NCBI RefSeq assembly: GCF_002269385.1 | Contig: NZ_CP022957.1 | Location: forward strand, 3,091,001 to 3,155,000 | Reading direction: 5' to 3' | Origin: Maribacter cobaltidurans | GTDB lineage: Bacteria; Bacteroidota; Bacteroidia; Flavobacteriales; Flavobacteriaceae | Length of the DNA: 64,000 bases | Part shown: positions 20,228 to 29,107 of the stretch, in pieces | Layout: every line of letters starts with the position of its first letter | Numbering within the stretch: position 1 is the first letter of the stretch | Position numbers and translations under genes: made by a program | The notes under the pieces: model-generated | Database searches by the model: none | The model's input: the letters and a program-made list of their open reading frames with translations, nothing else | Told to the model about the DNA's origin: nothing

Positions 20228-20497
20228 TTATTTTCTAATACCAAGCTCTTTGATCAGCTCCCTGTATTTTACAATATCTTTCTTTTTAAGATAATCCAAT
20301 AAACTTCTGCGCTTACCTACCAATTTCACCAAAGATCTTTCTGTGTTATAATCTTTGTGATTTTGTTTAAGGTGACCGGTCAAATGATTGATACGGTGTG
20401 TGAACAGCGCAATCTGTCCTTCGGTAGAACCTGTGTTCTCCGCTTTTCCGCCATGCTTCTTAAAGATGTCGGCTTTTATTTCTTTGGTTAAATACAT
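20228..20497 (-). CDS. rpsO: 30S ribosomal protein S15
   Basis: 89 residues, the standard length. Family signature segments are TGSTEGQIALFTHRINHLTGHLKQNHKDYNTE (split here for reading: TGSTEGQIALFTHRI then LTGHLKQNHKDY) and RSLVKLVGKRRSLLDYLKK. S15 binds 16S rRNA at the central domain and primes platform assembly. A well-formed promoter and a short leader hairpin lie upstream; S15 often represses its own mRNA through a leader structure. Confidence 0.98.
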   Translation of the reverse strand: MYLTKEIKADIFKKHGGKAENTGSTEGQIALFTHRINHLTGHLKQNHKDYNTERSLVKLVGKRRSLLDYLKKKDIVKYRELIKELGIRK

Positions 20498-20530
20498 TCC
20501 AATATTATGTTAAATGATTTTTATGTATCC

Positions 20531-20545
20531 GATTGTTTTTCAATC
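20531..20545 (-). other. Small hairpin in the rpsO leader
   Basis: GATTG/CAATC with a five-base loop, inside the expected rpsO 5' untranslated region about 35 bases before the ATG. It could be part of an S15 autoregulatory element but the stem is short. Confidence 0.3.
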
Positions 20546-20551
20546 AGGGCG

Positions 20552-20580
20552 CAAAGATATATCTTTTTTTGGAATCCCAA
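20552..20580 (-). promoter_or_regulatory. rpsO promoter, TTG(-33) / TATCTTTG(-7)
   Basis: On the minus strand TTG at 20580-20578, then 18 bases, then TATCTTTG at 20559-20552. Both boxes and the spacing agree with the Bacteroidota consensus TTG-N(17-20)-TAnnTTTG. Predicted start of transcription is near 20546, giving a leader of about 50 bases. Confidence 0.7.
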
Positions 20581-20594
20581 GAAACTTTTTTGAT

Positions 20595-21470
20595 TTAAGC
20601 AGATGCCTCTTTTTTACGTATCGGATTGTTCTGGATAAGGTCTAAATAGAGATTTATGTTCTTTTTTAAGTCTTTTCTATGCGAGATAAAATCCAAAAAG
20701 CCATGTTCCAGCAAAAATTCAGAGGATTGGAAGCCATCTGGCAGTTCTTTACCAGTGGTGTCCTTTACCACCCTAGGTCCCGCAAAACCAATCAAGGCTC
20801 CAGGCTCAGCAATATTGATATCGCCCAACATAGCATACGAAGCTGTGGTTCCCCCTGTAGTAGGGTCGGTGCACAGCGAAATGTAAGGTAAACCTGCATC
20901 GGCCAATTGTGCCAATTTTGCCGAGGTCTTGGCCAACTGCATTAGGGACAGTGCCGCTTCCATCATTCTGGCACCTCCAGATTTGGAAATCATCACAAAA
21001 GGCACTTTTTTCTTAATGGCATAGTCGATTCCCCTTGCAATCTTTTCACCCACAACACTACCCATGGACCCTCCAATAAAGGCAAAATCCATACAGCAAA
21101 TAACGATATCCTTTCCCATGGATTTTCCAAAGCCGGTACGTACGGCATCCGTTAGACCGGTCTTTTTCTGGGCGGCCTTAAGTCGGTCCCCGTATTTTTT
21201 TGTATCCTCGAACTTTAAAGGGTCTTTGGAAGAAAGCTTGGAATCCAATTCCGTAAATTTATTGTTGTCAAATAGGATTTTAAAATATTCCTTACTTCCT
21301 ATGCGGACGTGATAATCATCCTCCGGACTTACATAAAAGTTTTTGGCGAGGTCTTCCGATTCTACGATTTTACCTGTGGGGGACTTATACCATAAGCCCT
21401 TAGGGGTGTCTTTTTTTTCCTCTGTTGAAGTCTGGATTCCTTTTTCCTTTCTTTTAAACCAAGCCGTCAT
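20595..21470 (-). CDS. accD: Acetyl-CoA carboxylase carboxyltransferase subunit beta
   Basis: Forms malonyl-CoA with AccA, the first step of fatty-acid synthesis. About 291 residues if started at the ATG at 21470 ([14 protein letters not shown], matching the usual N-terminus); another in-frame ATG lies nine bases upstream at 21479. Crotonase-fold signatures are present: [54 protein letters not shown] and [18 protein letters not shown]. The N-terminal zinc ribbon of E. coli AccD (two CxxC pairs) is replaced by [19 protein letters not shown] with no cysteines; I believe this is usual in Flavobacteriia. Downstream of fbaA in the same direction with under 30 bases between. Confidence 0.96.
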   Translation of the reverse strand: MTAWFKRKEKGIQTSTEEKKDTPKGLWYKSPTGKIVESEDLAKNFYVSPEDDYHVRIGSKEYFKILFDNNKFTELDSKLSSKDPLKFEDTKKYGDRLKAAQKKTGLTDAVRTGFGKSMGKDIVICCMDFAFIGGSMGSVVGEKIARGIDYAIKKKVPFVMISKSGGARMMEAALSLMQLAKTSAKLAQLADAGLPYISLCTDPTTGGTTASYAMLGDINIAEPGALIGFAGPRVVKDTTGKELPDGFQSSEFLLEHGFLDFISHRKDLKKNINLYLDLIQNNPIRKKEASA

Positions 21471-21498
21471 GTCTTCCATTTAAAATTTATCTCAAAAA

Positions 21499-22566
21499 TT
21501 ACAGCGTATTTACGTTGTTCAAGTCTTCAAAGGCTTGCTTTAGACGCTCAACAAAGGTAATTTCACCATGTCTTAACCACACTCTAGGATCATAGAATTT
21601 TTTGTTCGGTTCGTCAGCACCTTTGGGGTTTCCTATTTGTGACTGCAAATAGTCTTTATTATCCTGTACATAATCACGAACCCCTGCCAAGAAGGCATAT
21701 TGCAGGTCTGTATCAATGTTCATTTTAATAACTCCATAACTTATTCCTTCCCTAATTTCTTCAACGGATGAACCTGACCCTCCATGGAAAACAAAGTCTA
21801 TATGATTATGACCTACACCGTATTTTTCAGAAATATACTCTTGAGAGTTCTTTAGAATTTTTGGAGTCAGTTTTACATTACCCGGTTTGTATACCCCATG
21901 CACATTTCCAAAGGCAGCGGCAATTGTAAATCTATGGCTAACCTTGGAAAGCTCCTCGTAAGCGTAGGCCACTTCTTCTGGTTGCGTGTATAGTTTTGAA
22001 TCGTCTACACCGGAATTGTCCACACCATCCTCTTCACCTCCCGTGATACCCAATTCAATTTCCAAGGTCATCTCCATTTTGCTCATTCGCTCCAAATAAC
22101 CTTTGCAGATTTCAATATTTTCTTCCAAGGACTCTTCGGACAAGTCAATCATATGGGAGCTGAACAAAGATTTTCCAGTTTCTGCGTAATGTTTTTCACT
22201 TGCATCCAATAATCCGTCTATCCAAGGAAGTAATTTTTTGGCGCAGTGGTCCGTATGTAGGATTACCGTTGCACCATATGCTTCGGCTAACTGGTGTACA
22301 TGTTTGGCTCCCGCAACAGCACCCTTTATAGCGGCATTTTGGCCTTCGTTGGAAAGTCCTTTTCCTGCATTGAACTGTGCACCTCCATTTGAAAATTGAA
22401 TGATGACAGGAGCGTTTAAGCTTGCGGCAGTTTCAAGTACACCGTTAATAGTGTTTGAACCTATTACGTTAACGGCCGGTAACGCAAAACCTTTTTCTTT
22501 TGCATACTTGAAAATTTCCTGTACCTGATCTCCGGTAGCTACTCCTGGTTTAATATTATGAGCCAT
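21499..22566 (-). CDS. fbaA: Fructose-bisphosphate aldolase, class II
   Basis: Zinc-dependent aldolase of glycolysis and gluconeogenesis, 355 residues as in class IIA (E. coli FbaA type). Zinc-ligand and active-site segments seen: VILHTDHCAKKLLPWIDGLL, ELGITGGEEDGVDNS, AAAFGNVHGVYKPGNVKL, IDFVFHGGSGSSVEEIRE and VIKMNIDTDLQYAFL. Single or first gene of a unit with accD. A TAnnTTTG box lies 38 bases upstream. Confidence 0.98.
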   Translation of the reverse strand: MAHNIKPGVATGDQVQEIFKYAKEKGFALPAVNVIGSNTINGVLETAASLNAPVIIQFSNGGAQFNAGKGLSNEGQNAAIKGAVAGAKHVHQLAEAYGATVILHTDHCAKKLLPWIDGLLDASEKHYAETGKSLFSSHMIDLSEESLEENIEICKGYLERMSKMEMTLEIELGITGGEEDGVDNSGVDDSKLYTQPEEVAYAYEELSKVSHRFTIAAAFGNVHGVYKPGNVKLTPKILKNSQEYISEKYGVGHNHIDFVFHGGSGSSVEEIREGISYGVIKMNIDTDLQYAFLAGVRDYVQDNKDYLQSQIGNPKGADEPNKKFYDPRVWLRHGEITFVERLKQAFEDLNNVNTL

Positions 22567-22604
22567 AATCCTTATTGGTGTTTTTAGTTTCTAAAATTGT
22601 GCAA

Positions 22605-22612
22605 CAAAAGTA
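22605..22612 (-). promoter_or_regulatory. Candidate -7 box (TACTTTTG) for fbaA
   Basis: Minus-strand TACTTTTG matches TAnnTTTG 38 bases before the fbaA ATG, a sensible leader length. No -33 TTG at the right spacing is visible. Confidence 0.35.
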
Positions 22613-22627
22613 ATAAAACAATTAAAC

Positions 22628-25279
22628 TTAGAAGGGATAGTTTATGCCTATTTGCAATACAGAATTTGCAAAATTGTAGTCCCTGAACCATCTTTTGGAG
22701 GGGATTTCTGCCGGATTGTAGGTTTTAAAACCAAGGTCCAATCGGAATAAAAAGTAGGTAAAATCATATCGTAGGCCAAGGCCTGATCCCAAGGCGATAT
22801 CCTTTAACGATTCAAAACCGTTAAAAGTGGCATCCTTGTTTTCCACATCATCAAACACATTCCAAATATTGCCGGCATCCGCAAATACGGCCCCGTTCAA
22901 ATCGCCGAACAAAGGAAAACGATATTCCAGATTCAACGCCAATTTTAAATTCGCTTCGTTAAAGTCATTCAATGCAGAAGTGCTTCCGGGCCCCAAAGAA
23001 TATGGAAACCAAGCTCTATTGTCATTGGAACCACCGGCAAAGTAACTCCGCACAAATGGTATGTTGTTGGAGTTGCCGTACGGTATGGCTATACCAAAAA
23101 AAACTCTTGCGGCGAGAACGTTAGAACGGGAGAGGTCCCAATACTTTACATAATCGAACTCGGTTTTAATGTACTGGGAAAAAGGTACACCAAAAACCAG
23201 TAATTGCCCGTTTTCGTTTTCATTAAAAGGCACCAAATTGGAAAATGCGGACAATAGGTTCCCGGCACTTTCTATTTTGAATCTAAATTGATAGAAATTG
23301 TTATCCAGAATACCATTTCGGTTGTTTTTGTTAAATGTATAATTGGTAGTGAAAATGAGGTTGTTTTCCGTAAGTCTTTGCCGTCTTTCCTCAATTCTAC
23401 TAACTTGTCTTAGGTCATCAGAAAAAATAGGGGAAACGGTCCCGTTCAATATGGCTTCCGTAAATCCGGTTGTTCCATTGGGAGTATCAGGGTTGTCATC
23501 CGGAACCAATAAACGAGGGTTTTCCGTTCCTTCCACGGTTTCAAAAAATGGTGCCAGCTCGGGGAAACTTTGTGCGGAGTCTGTTGGGTCGTTAGGGTCC
23601 TGGTATCCGTCATAATCATCCGCAATTGCATCCAATTGCTCATAGGTATTTCGGTAAACACTAAAAAAGCGATTCCTATTGACGTTTCTAACGAACTGAA
23701 TGTTAAGTAGTTCAATCGCATGCTTTTTAAAATCGTTGGGAGACCAATTGTATCCCAAAATCGTATTAAAGGTCTGTTTATCCAGACCAATATTTTTTTG
23801 AAAACTGGTACCTATGGCAATCCTGGTTTTGGGAAGGGTATAATTAGGTATAATGCTTGAGGTATTGATAAAGGGAAACCAAATTCTTGGGAAGTCCAGG
23901 GAAATATCACCTCCGATTTCCGAGAAAAAATCATCCTGAAATATTTCAGTACTTAAAAGGCCAAAAGCGCCATCTGCGGAAAGGCTTAAATTTTCCGCTC
24001 CTTTAAAAATATTTCTTATTAGCAGGGAGGCACCCATACCTACACCTATCCTTCTTAAATTCGACCTGCTTACTTCAAAATTGGTGCCTAGGGAATACTT
24101 TGGTTTTGGAGCTAAATAAATATTGGTATTCACCAAGTTTTGGACGCTATCTTCTTCAAAAATAATGTTGGGATACTTAAATATGTTTAAACTATTAAGC
24201 TGTCTGGAACTTCTTATTTTGTCCAAATCCCTGTATATACTATCCTTTTCAAAGAAAATGGCATCATCCAAAGTCTTCGGCTTTATTTTAAATTTTCCGG
24301 CGTAGTGGATAATCAAATCCTTATAATGAACGGTATCTATGGGAGCCCCGTTCGTTGCCGATAGAAAATTGGTATAAACGTTGATTTTGTTAATTTTCTC
24401 TACGATATATTCGGAGGTGGTTACTTGGTTTTCCCCACGTCTTCTTAAATCCCCAATGTTTAGGTTTATGTTCATTTTTTGGTCATCAGAAGCTCTTACG
24501 GTATCCCTTTCAATATCAAAGGTGATGGAGCTTTCCTGAAAATTTCGGATTCCGCCATTCCTGAAAATGGTGGTTAACCTTTCTCGTTCCAACGTAAAAT
24601 TGTTGAGATCGAACTGTTCTCCTTTTTGCACAAGTGATTCATTGGCATGAAGAAAGTAGAGTGAATCGATTGCCTTGGAGGAAATATCATTGGAAAGCGA
24701 ATCAATATAGAAAGGTTTGCCCAAATTGATTTGGTAGTCCACGGCCGCCTTTTTTTTTCTATTGGTCGTGTCTATGGCATAGGTTGTGCTGTTGTTAAAA
24801 TATCCCTTGCTATTGTAGAAAGCACTTAATCTTTCCAAGCTCCTTCTTGTTTGTGCGGTATCCAAAATAACGGGAGCTTCACCTACATCCTTTAGCCATG
24901 TACTTAATCCTTTCACCAAAAAGGATTCTCCCAGTCTGTCCACTTGTTTTTGGGAAAGGAGTTTCACAAGTCTTTCTTTTCTTTTCGGCTTTTTGTTAAG
25001 CCAAACCTGGTAAAGGGAATCTGGATTTTCCTTTGCGAGATTGTAAAGATTAAGACGTAGGGGGTACCCTAAAATGGCGGTGTTGGTTTTTTGGTAAATA
25101 AGGCTATGGACATCCTCGCCCTTAACCTTGACGGAATCAACCAAAATGGTGTTTTTAACAATCAAATACTCATCATCCTCAACTTTTTTAAGCGAATTGC
25201 ATGATGTATGGAATATTGCCAGTAGCAAGATTAAGCTTATTTTAGCTATGTAGTGTTTATAGCATGCTACGGTCTTCAT
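22628..25279 (-). CDS. tamL: TamL-type BamA/Omp85 family outer-membrane lipoprotein
   Basis: 883 residues from the ATG at 25279 (a TTG three codons upstream is less likely). Lipoprotein signal with lipobox HTSCNS. Residues about 35-410 are POTRA-like (YLIVKNTILVDSVKVKGEDV, LSAFYNSKGYFNNSTTYAID, GKPFYIDSL), followed by a 16-strand-type barrel ending in an aromatic residue (QIGINYPF). The lipidated Omp85 of Bacteroidota is called TamL and works with TamB in outer-membrane assembly. Barrel motif VRSYFAGGSNDNRAWFPYSLGPG is the Omp85 lid-lock-like region. Divergent from the SpoU methyltransferase with 24 bases between starts. Confidence 0.93.
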   Translation of the reverse strand: MKTVACYKHYIAKISLILLLAIFHTSCNSLKKVEDDEYLIVKNTILVDSVKVKGEDVHSLIYQKTNTAILGYPLRLNLYNLAKENPDSLYQVWLNKKPKRKERLVKLLSQKQVDRLGESFLVKGLSTWLKDVGEAPVILDTAQTRRSLERLSAFYNSKGYFNNSTTYAIDTTNRKKKAAVDYQINLGKPFYIDSLSNDISSKAIDSLYFLHANESLVQKGEQFDLNNFTLERERLTTIFRNGGIRNFQESSITFDIERDTVRASDDQKMNINLNIGDLRRRGENQVTTSEYIVEKINKINVYTNFLSATNGAPIDTVHYKDLIIHYAGKFKIKPKTLDDAIFFEKDSIYRDLDKIRSSRQLNSLNIFKYPNIIFEEDSVQNLVNTNIYLAPKPKYSLGTNFEVSRSNLRRIGVGMGASLLIRNIFKGAENLSLSADGAFGLLSTEIFQDDFFSEIGGDISLDFPRIWFPFINTSSIIPNYTLPKTRIAIGTSFQKNIGLDKQTFNTILGYNWSPNDFKKHAIELLNIQFVRNVNRNRFFSVYRNTYEQLDAIADDYDGYQDPNDPTDSAQSFPELAPFFETVEGTENPRLLVPDDNPDTPNGTTGFTEAILNGTVSPIFSDDLRQVSRIEERRQRLTENNLIFTTNYTFNKNNRNGILDNNFYQFRFKIESAGNLLSAFSNLVPFNENENGQLLVFGVPFSQYIKTEFDYVKYWDLSRSNVLAARVFFGIAIPYGNSNNIPFVRSYFAGGSNDNRAWFPYSLGPGSTSALNDFNEANLKLALNLEYRFPLFGDLNGAVFADAGNIWNVFDDVENKDATFNGFESLKDIALGSGLGLRYDFTYFLFRLDLGFKTYNPAEIPSKRWFRDYNFANSVLQIGINYPF

Positions 25280-25285
25280 AGAAAT

Positions 25286-25293
25286 CAAAAATA
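25286..25293 (-). promoter_or_regulatory. Candidate -7 box (TATTTTTG) for tamL
   Basis: Minus-strand TATTTTTG ends 7 bases before the tamL ATG. If used, the leader would be zero to a few bases. No -33 TTG is visible at the expected place. Confidence 0.3.
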
Positions 25294-25303
25294 CATCATT
25301 TGA

Positions 25304-26029
25304 ATGGTTGTAAAAAGTGAATTGAAACTTATAAAAAACCTACAGCAAAAAAAATACCGAAATGAAAAGGGCCTCTTTGTCATGGAAGGCGCTAAGGCGG
25401 TGGGGGAATTACTGGAATCCGGGTTTAAGGCGTATAAACTGTTCTCTACAGGTGAAGAATTAAGCGGTTCAAAAATCTCCCAAGTAGAAAATATTTCCAT
25501 GAAGGAACTTAAGCAGTTAAGTAGCCTTAAAAATCCAAACGGTGTACTTGGTGTTTTCTACAAAAGACCTAGTGCCAGAGTGGATATTGACGGATGGATC
25601 GTTGCCCTGGATGGAGTACAGGACCCTGGAAATTTGGGTACGATAATAAGGCTGTGCGACTGGTTTGGAATTAAGACCCTAATCTGTTCCAATGATACCG
25701 TGGATTGCTATAACTCCAAGGTATTACAGGCTACCATGGGTTCCATTGCCAGGGTGAACATTCAGTATTTGGATTTGACCGAATTTTTAAAAGCATCTAA
25801 AGGTCCAGTTTTTGGTACTTTTATGGATGGTGAAAATATACATACGTCCAAGCTTCCCAACAAAGGTGTACTTGTCATGGGCAATGAGGGAAATGGTATC
25901 TCCGAAATAATTGGAAATTTATGTGATTATAAAGTAGGTATTCCTCAATTTGGAGAAAAATCCACTGAAAGTCTTAACGTAGCCACTGCTACAGCAATTT
26001 TTTTGAATGAAATAAAAAGAAGGAGTTAA
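25304..26029 (+). CDS. SpoU/TrmH-family RNA 2'-O-methyltransferase
   Basis: 241 residues. N-terminal substrate-binding region KKYRNEKGLFVMEGAKAVGELL, then SPOUT motifs 1-3: LDGVQDPGNLGTIIRLCDWFG, VLVMGNEGNGISE and IPQFGEKSTESLNVATATAI. It transfers a methyl group from S-adenosylmethionine to rRNA or tRNA; the exact nucleotide cannot be read from the sequence (RlmB/TsnR-like). Its ATG is 24 bases from the divergent tamL ATG. Convergent with porT. Confidence 0.93.
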   Translation: MVVKSELKLIKNLQQKKYRNEKGLFVMEGAKAVGELLESGFKAYKLFSTGEELSGSKISQVENISMKELKQLSSLKNPNGVLGVFYKRPSARVDIDGWIVALDGVQDPGNLGTIIRLCDWFGIKTLICSNDTVDCYNSKVLQATMGSIARVNIQYLDLTEFLKASKGPVFGTFMDGENIHTSKLPNKGVLVMGNEGNGISEIIGNLCDYKVGIPQFGEKSTESLNVATATAIFLNEIKRRS

Positions 26030-26040
26030 ATTTCCCTAAC

Positions 26041-26769
26041 CTATTCAAAGGTGAAATTGATAAATATTCCTCTAGATTTCATAGAGTCGATGTTTCCTGT
26101 CCAAGGACTGTTGGGGTCATTATCCCTGATAAGTTCATCGGTAAGGGCAAAAACACCTCTAATGGAAGGACTAAATTTAAAATACTCAAGGTAAAAATCG
26201 ATACCAAAACCCAGTTCGTAGTTGGTAACCCATTTGGTCATTCTAAAGGTGCGGGACAAATTATCATCCAAGCTTGCTTCATTACTTCCTAAATTTAATG
26301 ACATAGATCCGCCACCTATTAAAAATGGTTTCCAATTTCCTAATCTTTTTGTACTGACCTTTAAAAGTAAGGGGAAATTTATGTAGGTAGATTTTACTTC
26401 TCTAAGTTTATTGCGTTCATCTTCTATCAATGGAGAGGGAAAGCCTAATAACCTGGAGGTATAATGGAGACCGGGTTCCAGTCTAACGTCCAGAAATTGA
26501 TTGATACGCATTTCCCCGATTAACCCCACATTGAAGCCCAACGATTTGGCTACCTGCACATTGGTGAGGTCTTTGCCATTGACATCAAACCCCTGGTCAT
26601 CCTTATAATCAAACTTAAAATCATATTGGTTGAATCCCAGGAAATAGCCCAAGTTTAGGAATTTCTTGTCTTCGTTCTCCTTATTTAAAACGGGGTTTTC
26701 GTTAAATTGACCATATAAGGCCGGGGTCAAAATCAACATTCCCAAACATGTGAAAAACCATTTCTTCAT
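26041..26769 (-). CDS. porT: PorT/SprT-type outer-membrane barrel protein of type IX secretion
   Basis: 242 residues with a signal peptide (cleaved after ...LTPALYG) and an eight-strand outer-membrane barrel pattern ending in phenylalanine-glutamate (FINFTFE). The run of features (LGYFLGFNQYDFKFDY, VGLIGEMRINQFLDVRLEPG, KSTYINFPLLLKVSTKRLGN) is that of PorT, called SprT in Flavobacterium johnsoniae, which is needed for type IX secretion and gliding. The neighbour ubiE immediately upstream supports the call, since porT/sprT sits next to ubiE in many Flavobacteriia. Exact molecular role in the secretion complex is not established. Confidence 0.88.
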   Translation of the reverse strand: MKKWFFTCLGMLILTPALYGQFNENPVLNKENEDKKFLNLGYFLGFNQYDFKFDYKDDQGFDVNGKDLTNVQVAKSLGFNVGLIGEMRINQFLDVRLEPGLHYTSRLLGFPSPLIEDERNKLREVKSTYINFPLLLKVSTKRLGNWKPFLIGGGSMSLNLGSNEASLDDNLSRTFRMTKWVTNYELGFGIDFYLEYFKFSPSIRGVFALTDELIRDNDPNSPWTGNIDSMKSRGIFINFTFE

Positions 26770-26790
26770 TTACTGCAGTCAATCTTTGTG

Positions 26791-27525
26791 CTACCCTTCT
26801 TTTTTGGCGACATATATAGAAGCTACGCCAAATGTTTGAGGTTTGTTCGCTACATCTATAAACCCGATTTCCCGTAAAATATTGTTGAAGTTTTCTCCAT
26901 GTGGAAAGGAAGCCGCAGATTCACTCAAATAACCGTATGCCGAATTGTCTTTTGAGAATAATTTCCCAATTAATGGAAGAACGTTTTTAGTGTAAAGGTT
27001 ATAACCTTGTTTAATAGGTGTTTTAGTAGGAACAGAAGTTTCCAAGATAACTAAAGTACCACCTGGTCTTAAAACACGGAGTATCTCCTCTAAGCCTTTT
27101 TCGAGATTTTCAAAGTTTCGAACACCAAATGAAACGGTAACGGCATCAAAGGAATTGGATTCGAATTGAAGATTTTCACTATCACCAACAACCATTTCAA
27201 TAATAGGTGACAGGTTTTTTTCTTTTATTTTTTTTTCACCTACGGAAAGCATTCCTGGAGAAATATCCAGACCTACAATTTTTTTTGCCCCTGTTTTTAC
27301 CATGGCGATTGCCAAATCCCCAGTGCCCGTGGCAATATCTAAAATACTTTCAGGAGATTCTTCCTTTAAAAGGGCAACAACTTTTTTACGCCATTTAATG
27401 TCGATACCAAAGGAGATGACACGGTTTAGGCCATCATAATCTGTAGAAATGGTATCGAACATTTGGGTGACCTGCTCTTTTTTACCCAAGTTTGAGTCCT
27501 TATAAGGGGTAACTTTTTTCGGCAT
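26791..27525 (-). CDS. ubiE: Demethylmenaquinone methyltransferase (UbiE/MenG)
   Basis: Last step of menaquinone synthesis. 244 residues from the ATG at 27525 ([19 protein letters not shown], the usual flavobacterial N-terminus); a farther upstream in-frame ATG would add 21 atypical residues. Rossmann methyltransferase motif [19 protein letters not shown], the UbiE signatures [25 protein letters not shown] and [22 protein letters not shown]. Supplies menaquinone, the expected electron acceptor of the Nqr complex encoded at 39309-45428. Probably co-transcribed with porT (21 bases between). Confidence 0.96.
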   Translation of the reverse strand: MPKKVTPYKDSNLGKKEQVTQMFDTISTDYDGLNRVISFGIDIKWRKKVVALLKEESPESILDIATGTGDLAIAMVKTGAKKIVGLDISPGMLSVGEKKIKEKNLSPIIEMVVGDSENLQFESNSFDAVTVSFGVRNFENLEKGLEEILRVLRPGGTLVILETSVPTKTPIKQGYNLYTKNVLPLIGKLFSKDNSAYGYLSESAASFPHGENFNNILREIGFIDVANKPQTFGVASIYVAKKEG

Positions 27526-27625
27526 CTGCAAAATTTTGGGTAAAGATACAATATAGAACAAGGTTCTTTGAATTTTTGATAAACTCAATGAACGATTAAA
27601 TCCTTCTTAAAAGCTTGAAAATAAA

Positions 27626-27654
27626 TTGAAAGCTCATAAAATTATGTAATTTTG
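27626..27654 (+). promoter_or_regulatory. trkA promoter, TTG(-33) / TAATTTTG(-7)
   Basis: TTG at 27626-27628, 18 bases, then TAATTTTG at 27647-27654, a good match to the Bacteroidota consensus. Predicted transcription start near 27661, giving a leader of about 95 bases. Confidence 0.65.
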
Positions 27655-27710
27655 TTGCCATTAAATCACTTACTTGTAAAACATAGCTGCTGCTCCTTCA
27701 AAGAACGGCA

Positions 27711-27735
27711 ATCGGAATTATTTTAATTTTCCGAT
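27711..27735 (+). other. Hairpin in the trkA leader
   Basis: ATCGGAA (27711-27717) pairs with TTCCGAT (27729-27735) around an AT-rich loop, 21 bases before the trkA ATG. It has no trailing T run, so it is not a terminator; a translational control element is possible but unproven. Confidence 0.4.
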
Positions 27736-27756
27736 AAAGCTATCTTAAGAATTTAA

Positions 27757-29106
27757 ATGAAAATAATAATTGCCGGAGCTGGTGAGGTTGGATTTCATTT
27801 GGCGAAATTACTATCGTACGAATCCCAGAATATCACATTGATAGATACCAATAAGGAGAGTTTGGCGTATGCCGACAATCATTTGGACATAAGGGTCCTC
27901 AGGGGAGATGCTACTTCCATTGCTATATTGAAGGATGCTTCCGTGCAGGATTCTGAACTTGTTATTGGGGTGACTTCATCGGAGACTACCAATCTGACCC
28001 TCTGTATGTTGGCAAAGCAATTGGGTTGTAAGAGAACCATCGCCAGAATTTCCAATACGGAATTTGTAGATAATAAGGAATTGTTGAAATTTTCGGAATT
28101 GGGTATTGACGAACTAATTTCACCAGAGGAGTTGGCTGCTACGGAGATTCAATTGTTGTTGAACAAATCTGCCTTTAACGATACCTATGAATTTGAGGAA
28201 GGCGCACTGATTATGGTGGGAGTGTCCCTTCCAAAATCTGCGCCGTTCGTTGGGAAAATGGTCAAGGAGGCGGCAAATGTATTTCCGGAGTTGCATTTTA
28301 TGCCCATAGCTCTTCAAAGATTAGGCACCCAGTATACCGTTATACCTCGCGGTGATACATATTTTAAAGAGGGGGACCAAGTTTATTTTATTACCGTAAA
28401 GGAAGGCGTAGACGAGCTCTATAAGCTAACGGGGAAGAAGAAGGAGGATATTAAAAACGTGATGATACTTGGCGGTAGCAAGGTAGGATATAAGACGGCC
28501 AGGGACCTATGTTCAAAACGTTTCAACGTAAAATTGATTGAAAAAAATAAGGAAAAGGCTTTTGATTTGGCGGATGACCTTCCCAATGCCCTAGTAATTA
28601 ATGGCGATGGTAGAAATGTGGAGCTACTTGATGAGGAAAGCCTTGAATCCATGGATGCCTTCATAGCCGTTACAGGTAATTCAGAAACCAACATAATGTC
28701 CTGTTTGGTGGCTAAATCCAAGCATATAAAGAAAACTATCGCCTTAGTGGAAAATATGGATTATTTTCAGTTATCCCATTCGATTGGTATAGATACGTTA
28801 ATCAACAAAAAGCTTTTGGCTGCCAACAATATTTTTAGGCATATTAGAAAGGGTGAGGTCGTTGCCTTGATGAGGCTGAACAACTTGAATGCTGAAATCT
28901 TGGAATTTATAGTGAAAAGAGATTCCAAAGTAACTGGATCTACCATTAGGGAGTTGAACTTTCCAAAAAACGCCACCATTGGAGGAGTGGTTAGGGATGG
29001 CGAGGGAATCATAGCCCTGGGGGGATTCGTGATCAAGGAGGGAGATAGGGTTGTTGTTTGTTGCCATCCAGAACAGATTCCGAAAATAGAACGAATGTTC
29101 CTATAA
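27757..29106 (+). CDS. trkA: Trk potassium uptake regulatory subunit TrkA
   Basis: 449 residues, a tandem of two RCK modules: nucleotide-binding GAGEVGFHLAKLLSYESQNI at the N-terminus and GGSKVGYKTARDLCSKRFNV near residue 235, each followed by a TrkA-C domain (first ending ...YFITVKEGVDELYKLTG, second ...GDRVVVCCHPEQIPKIERM). It binds NAD(H)/ATP on the cytoplasmic face and gates the TrkH channel. The trkH start follows 1 base after its stop, so the two are co-transcribed. Good promoter and a leader hairpin upstream. Confidence 0.96.
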   Translation: MKIIIAGAGEVGFHLAKLLSYESQNITLIDTNKESLAYADNHLDIRVLRGDATSIAILKDASVQDSELVIGVTSSETTNLTLCMLAKQLGCKRTIARISNTEFVDNKELLKFSELGIDELISPEELAATEIQLLLNKSAFNDTYEFEEGALIMVGVSLPKSAPFVGKMVKEAANVFPELHFMPIALQRLGTQYTVIPRGDTYFKEGDQVYFITVKEGVDELYKLTGKKKEDIKNVMILGGSKVGYKTARDLCSKRFNVKLIEKNKEKAFDLADDLPNALVINGDGRNVELLDEESLESMDAFIAVTGNSETNIMSCLVAKSKHIKKTIALVENMDYFQLSHSIGIDTLINKKLLAANNIFRHIRKGEVVALMRLNNLNAEILEFIVKRDSKVTGSTIRELNFPKNATIGGVVRDGEGIIALGGFVIKEGDRVVVCCHPEQIPKIERMFL

Positions 29107-29107
29107 C

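Noticed and set aside
27655..27756. c-di-AMP or other potassium riboswitch before trkA
   Set aside because: The leader is about 95 bases with one short stem; it is too short and lacks any conserved riboswitch core I recognise.
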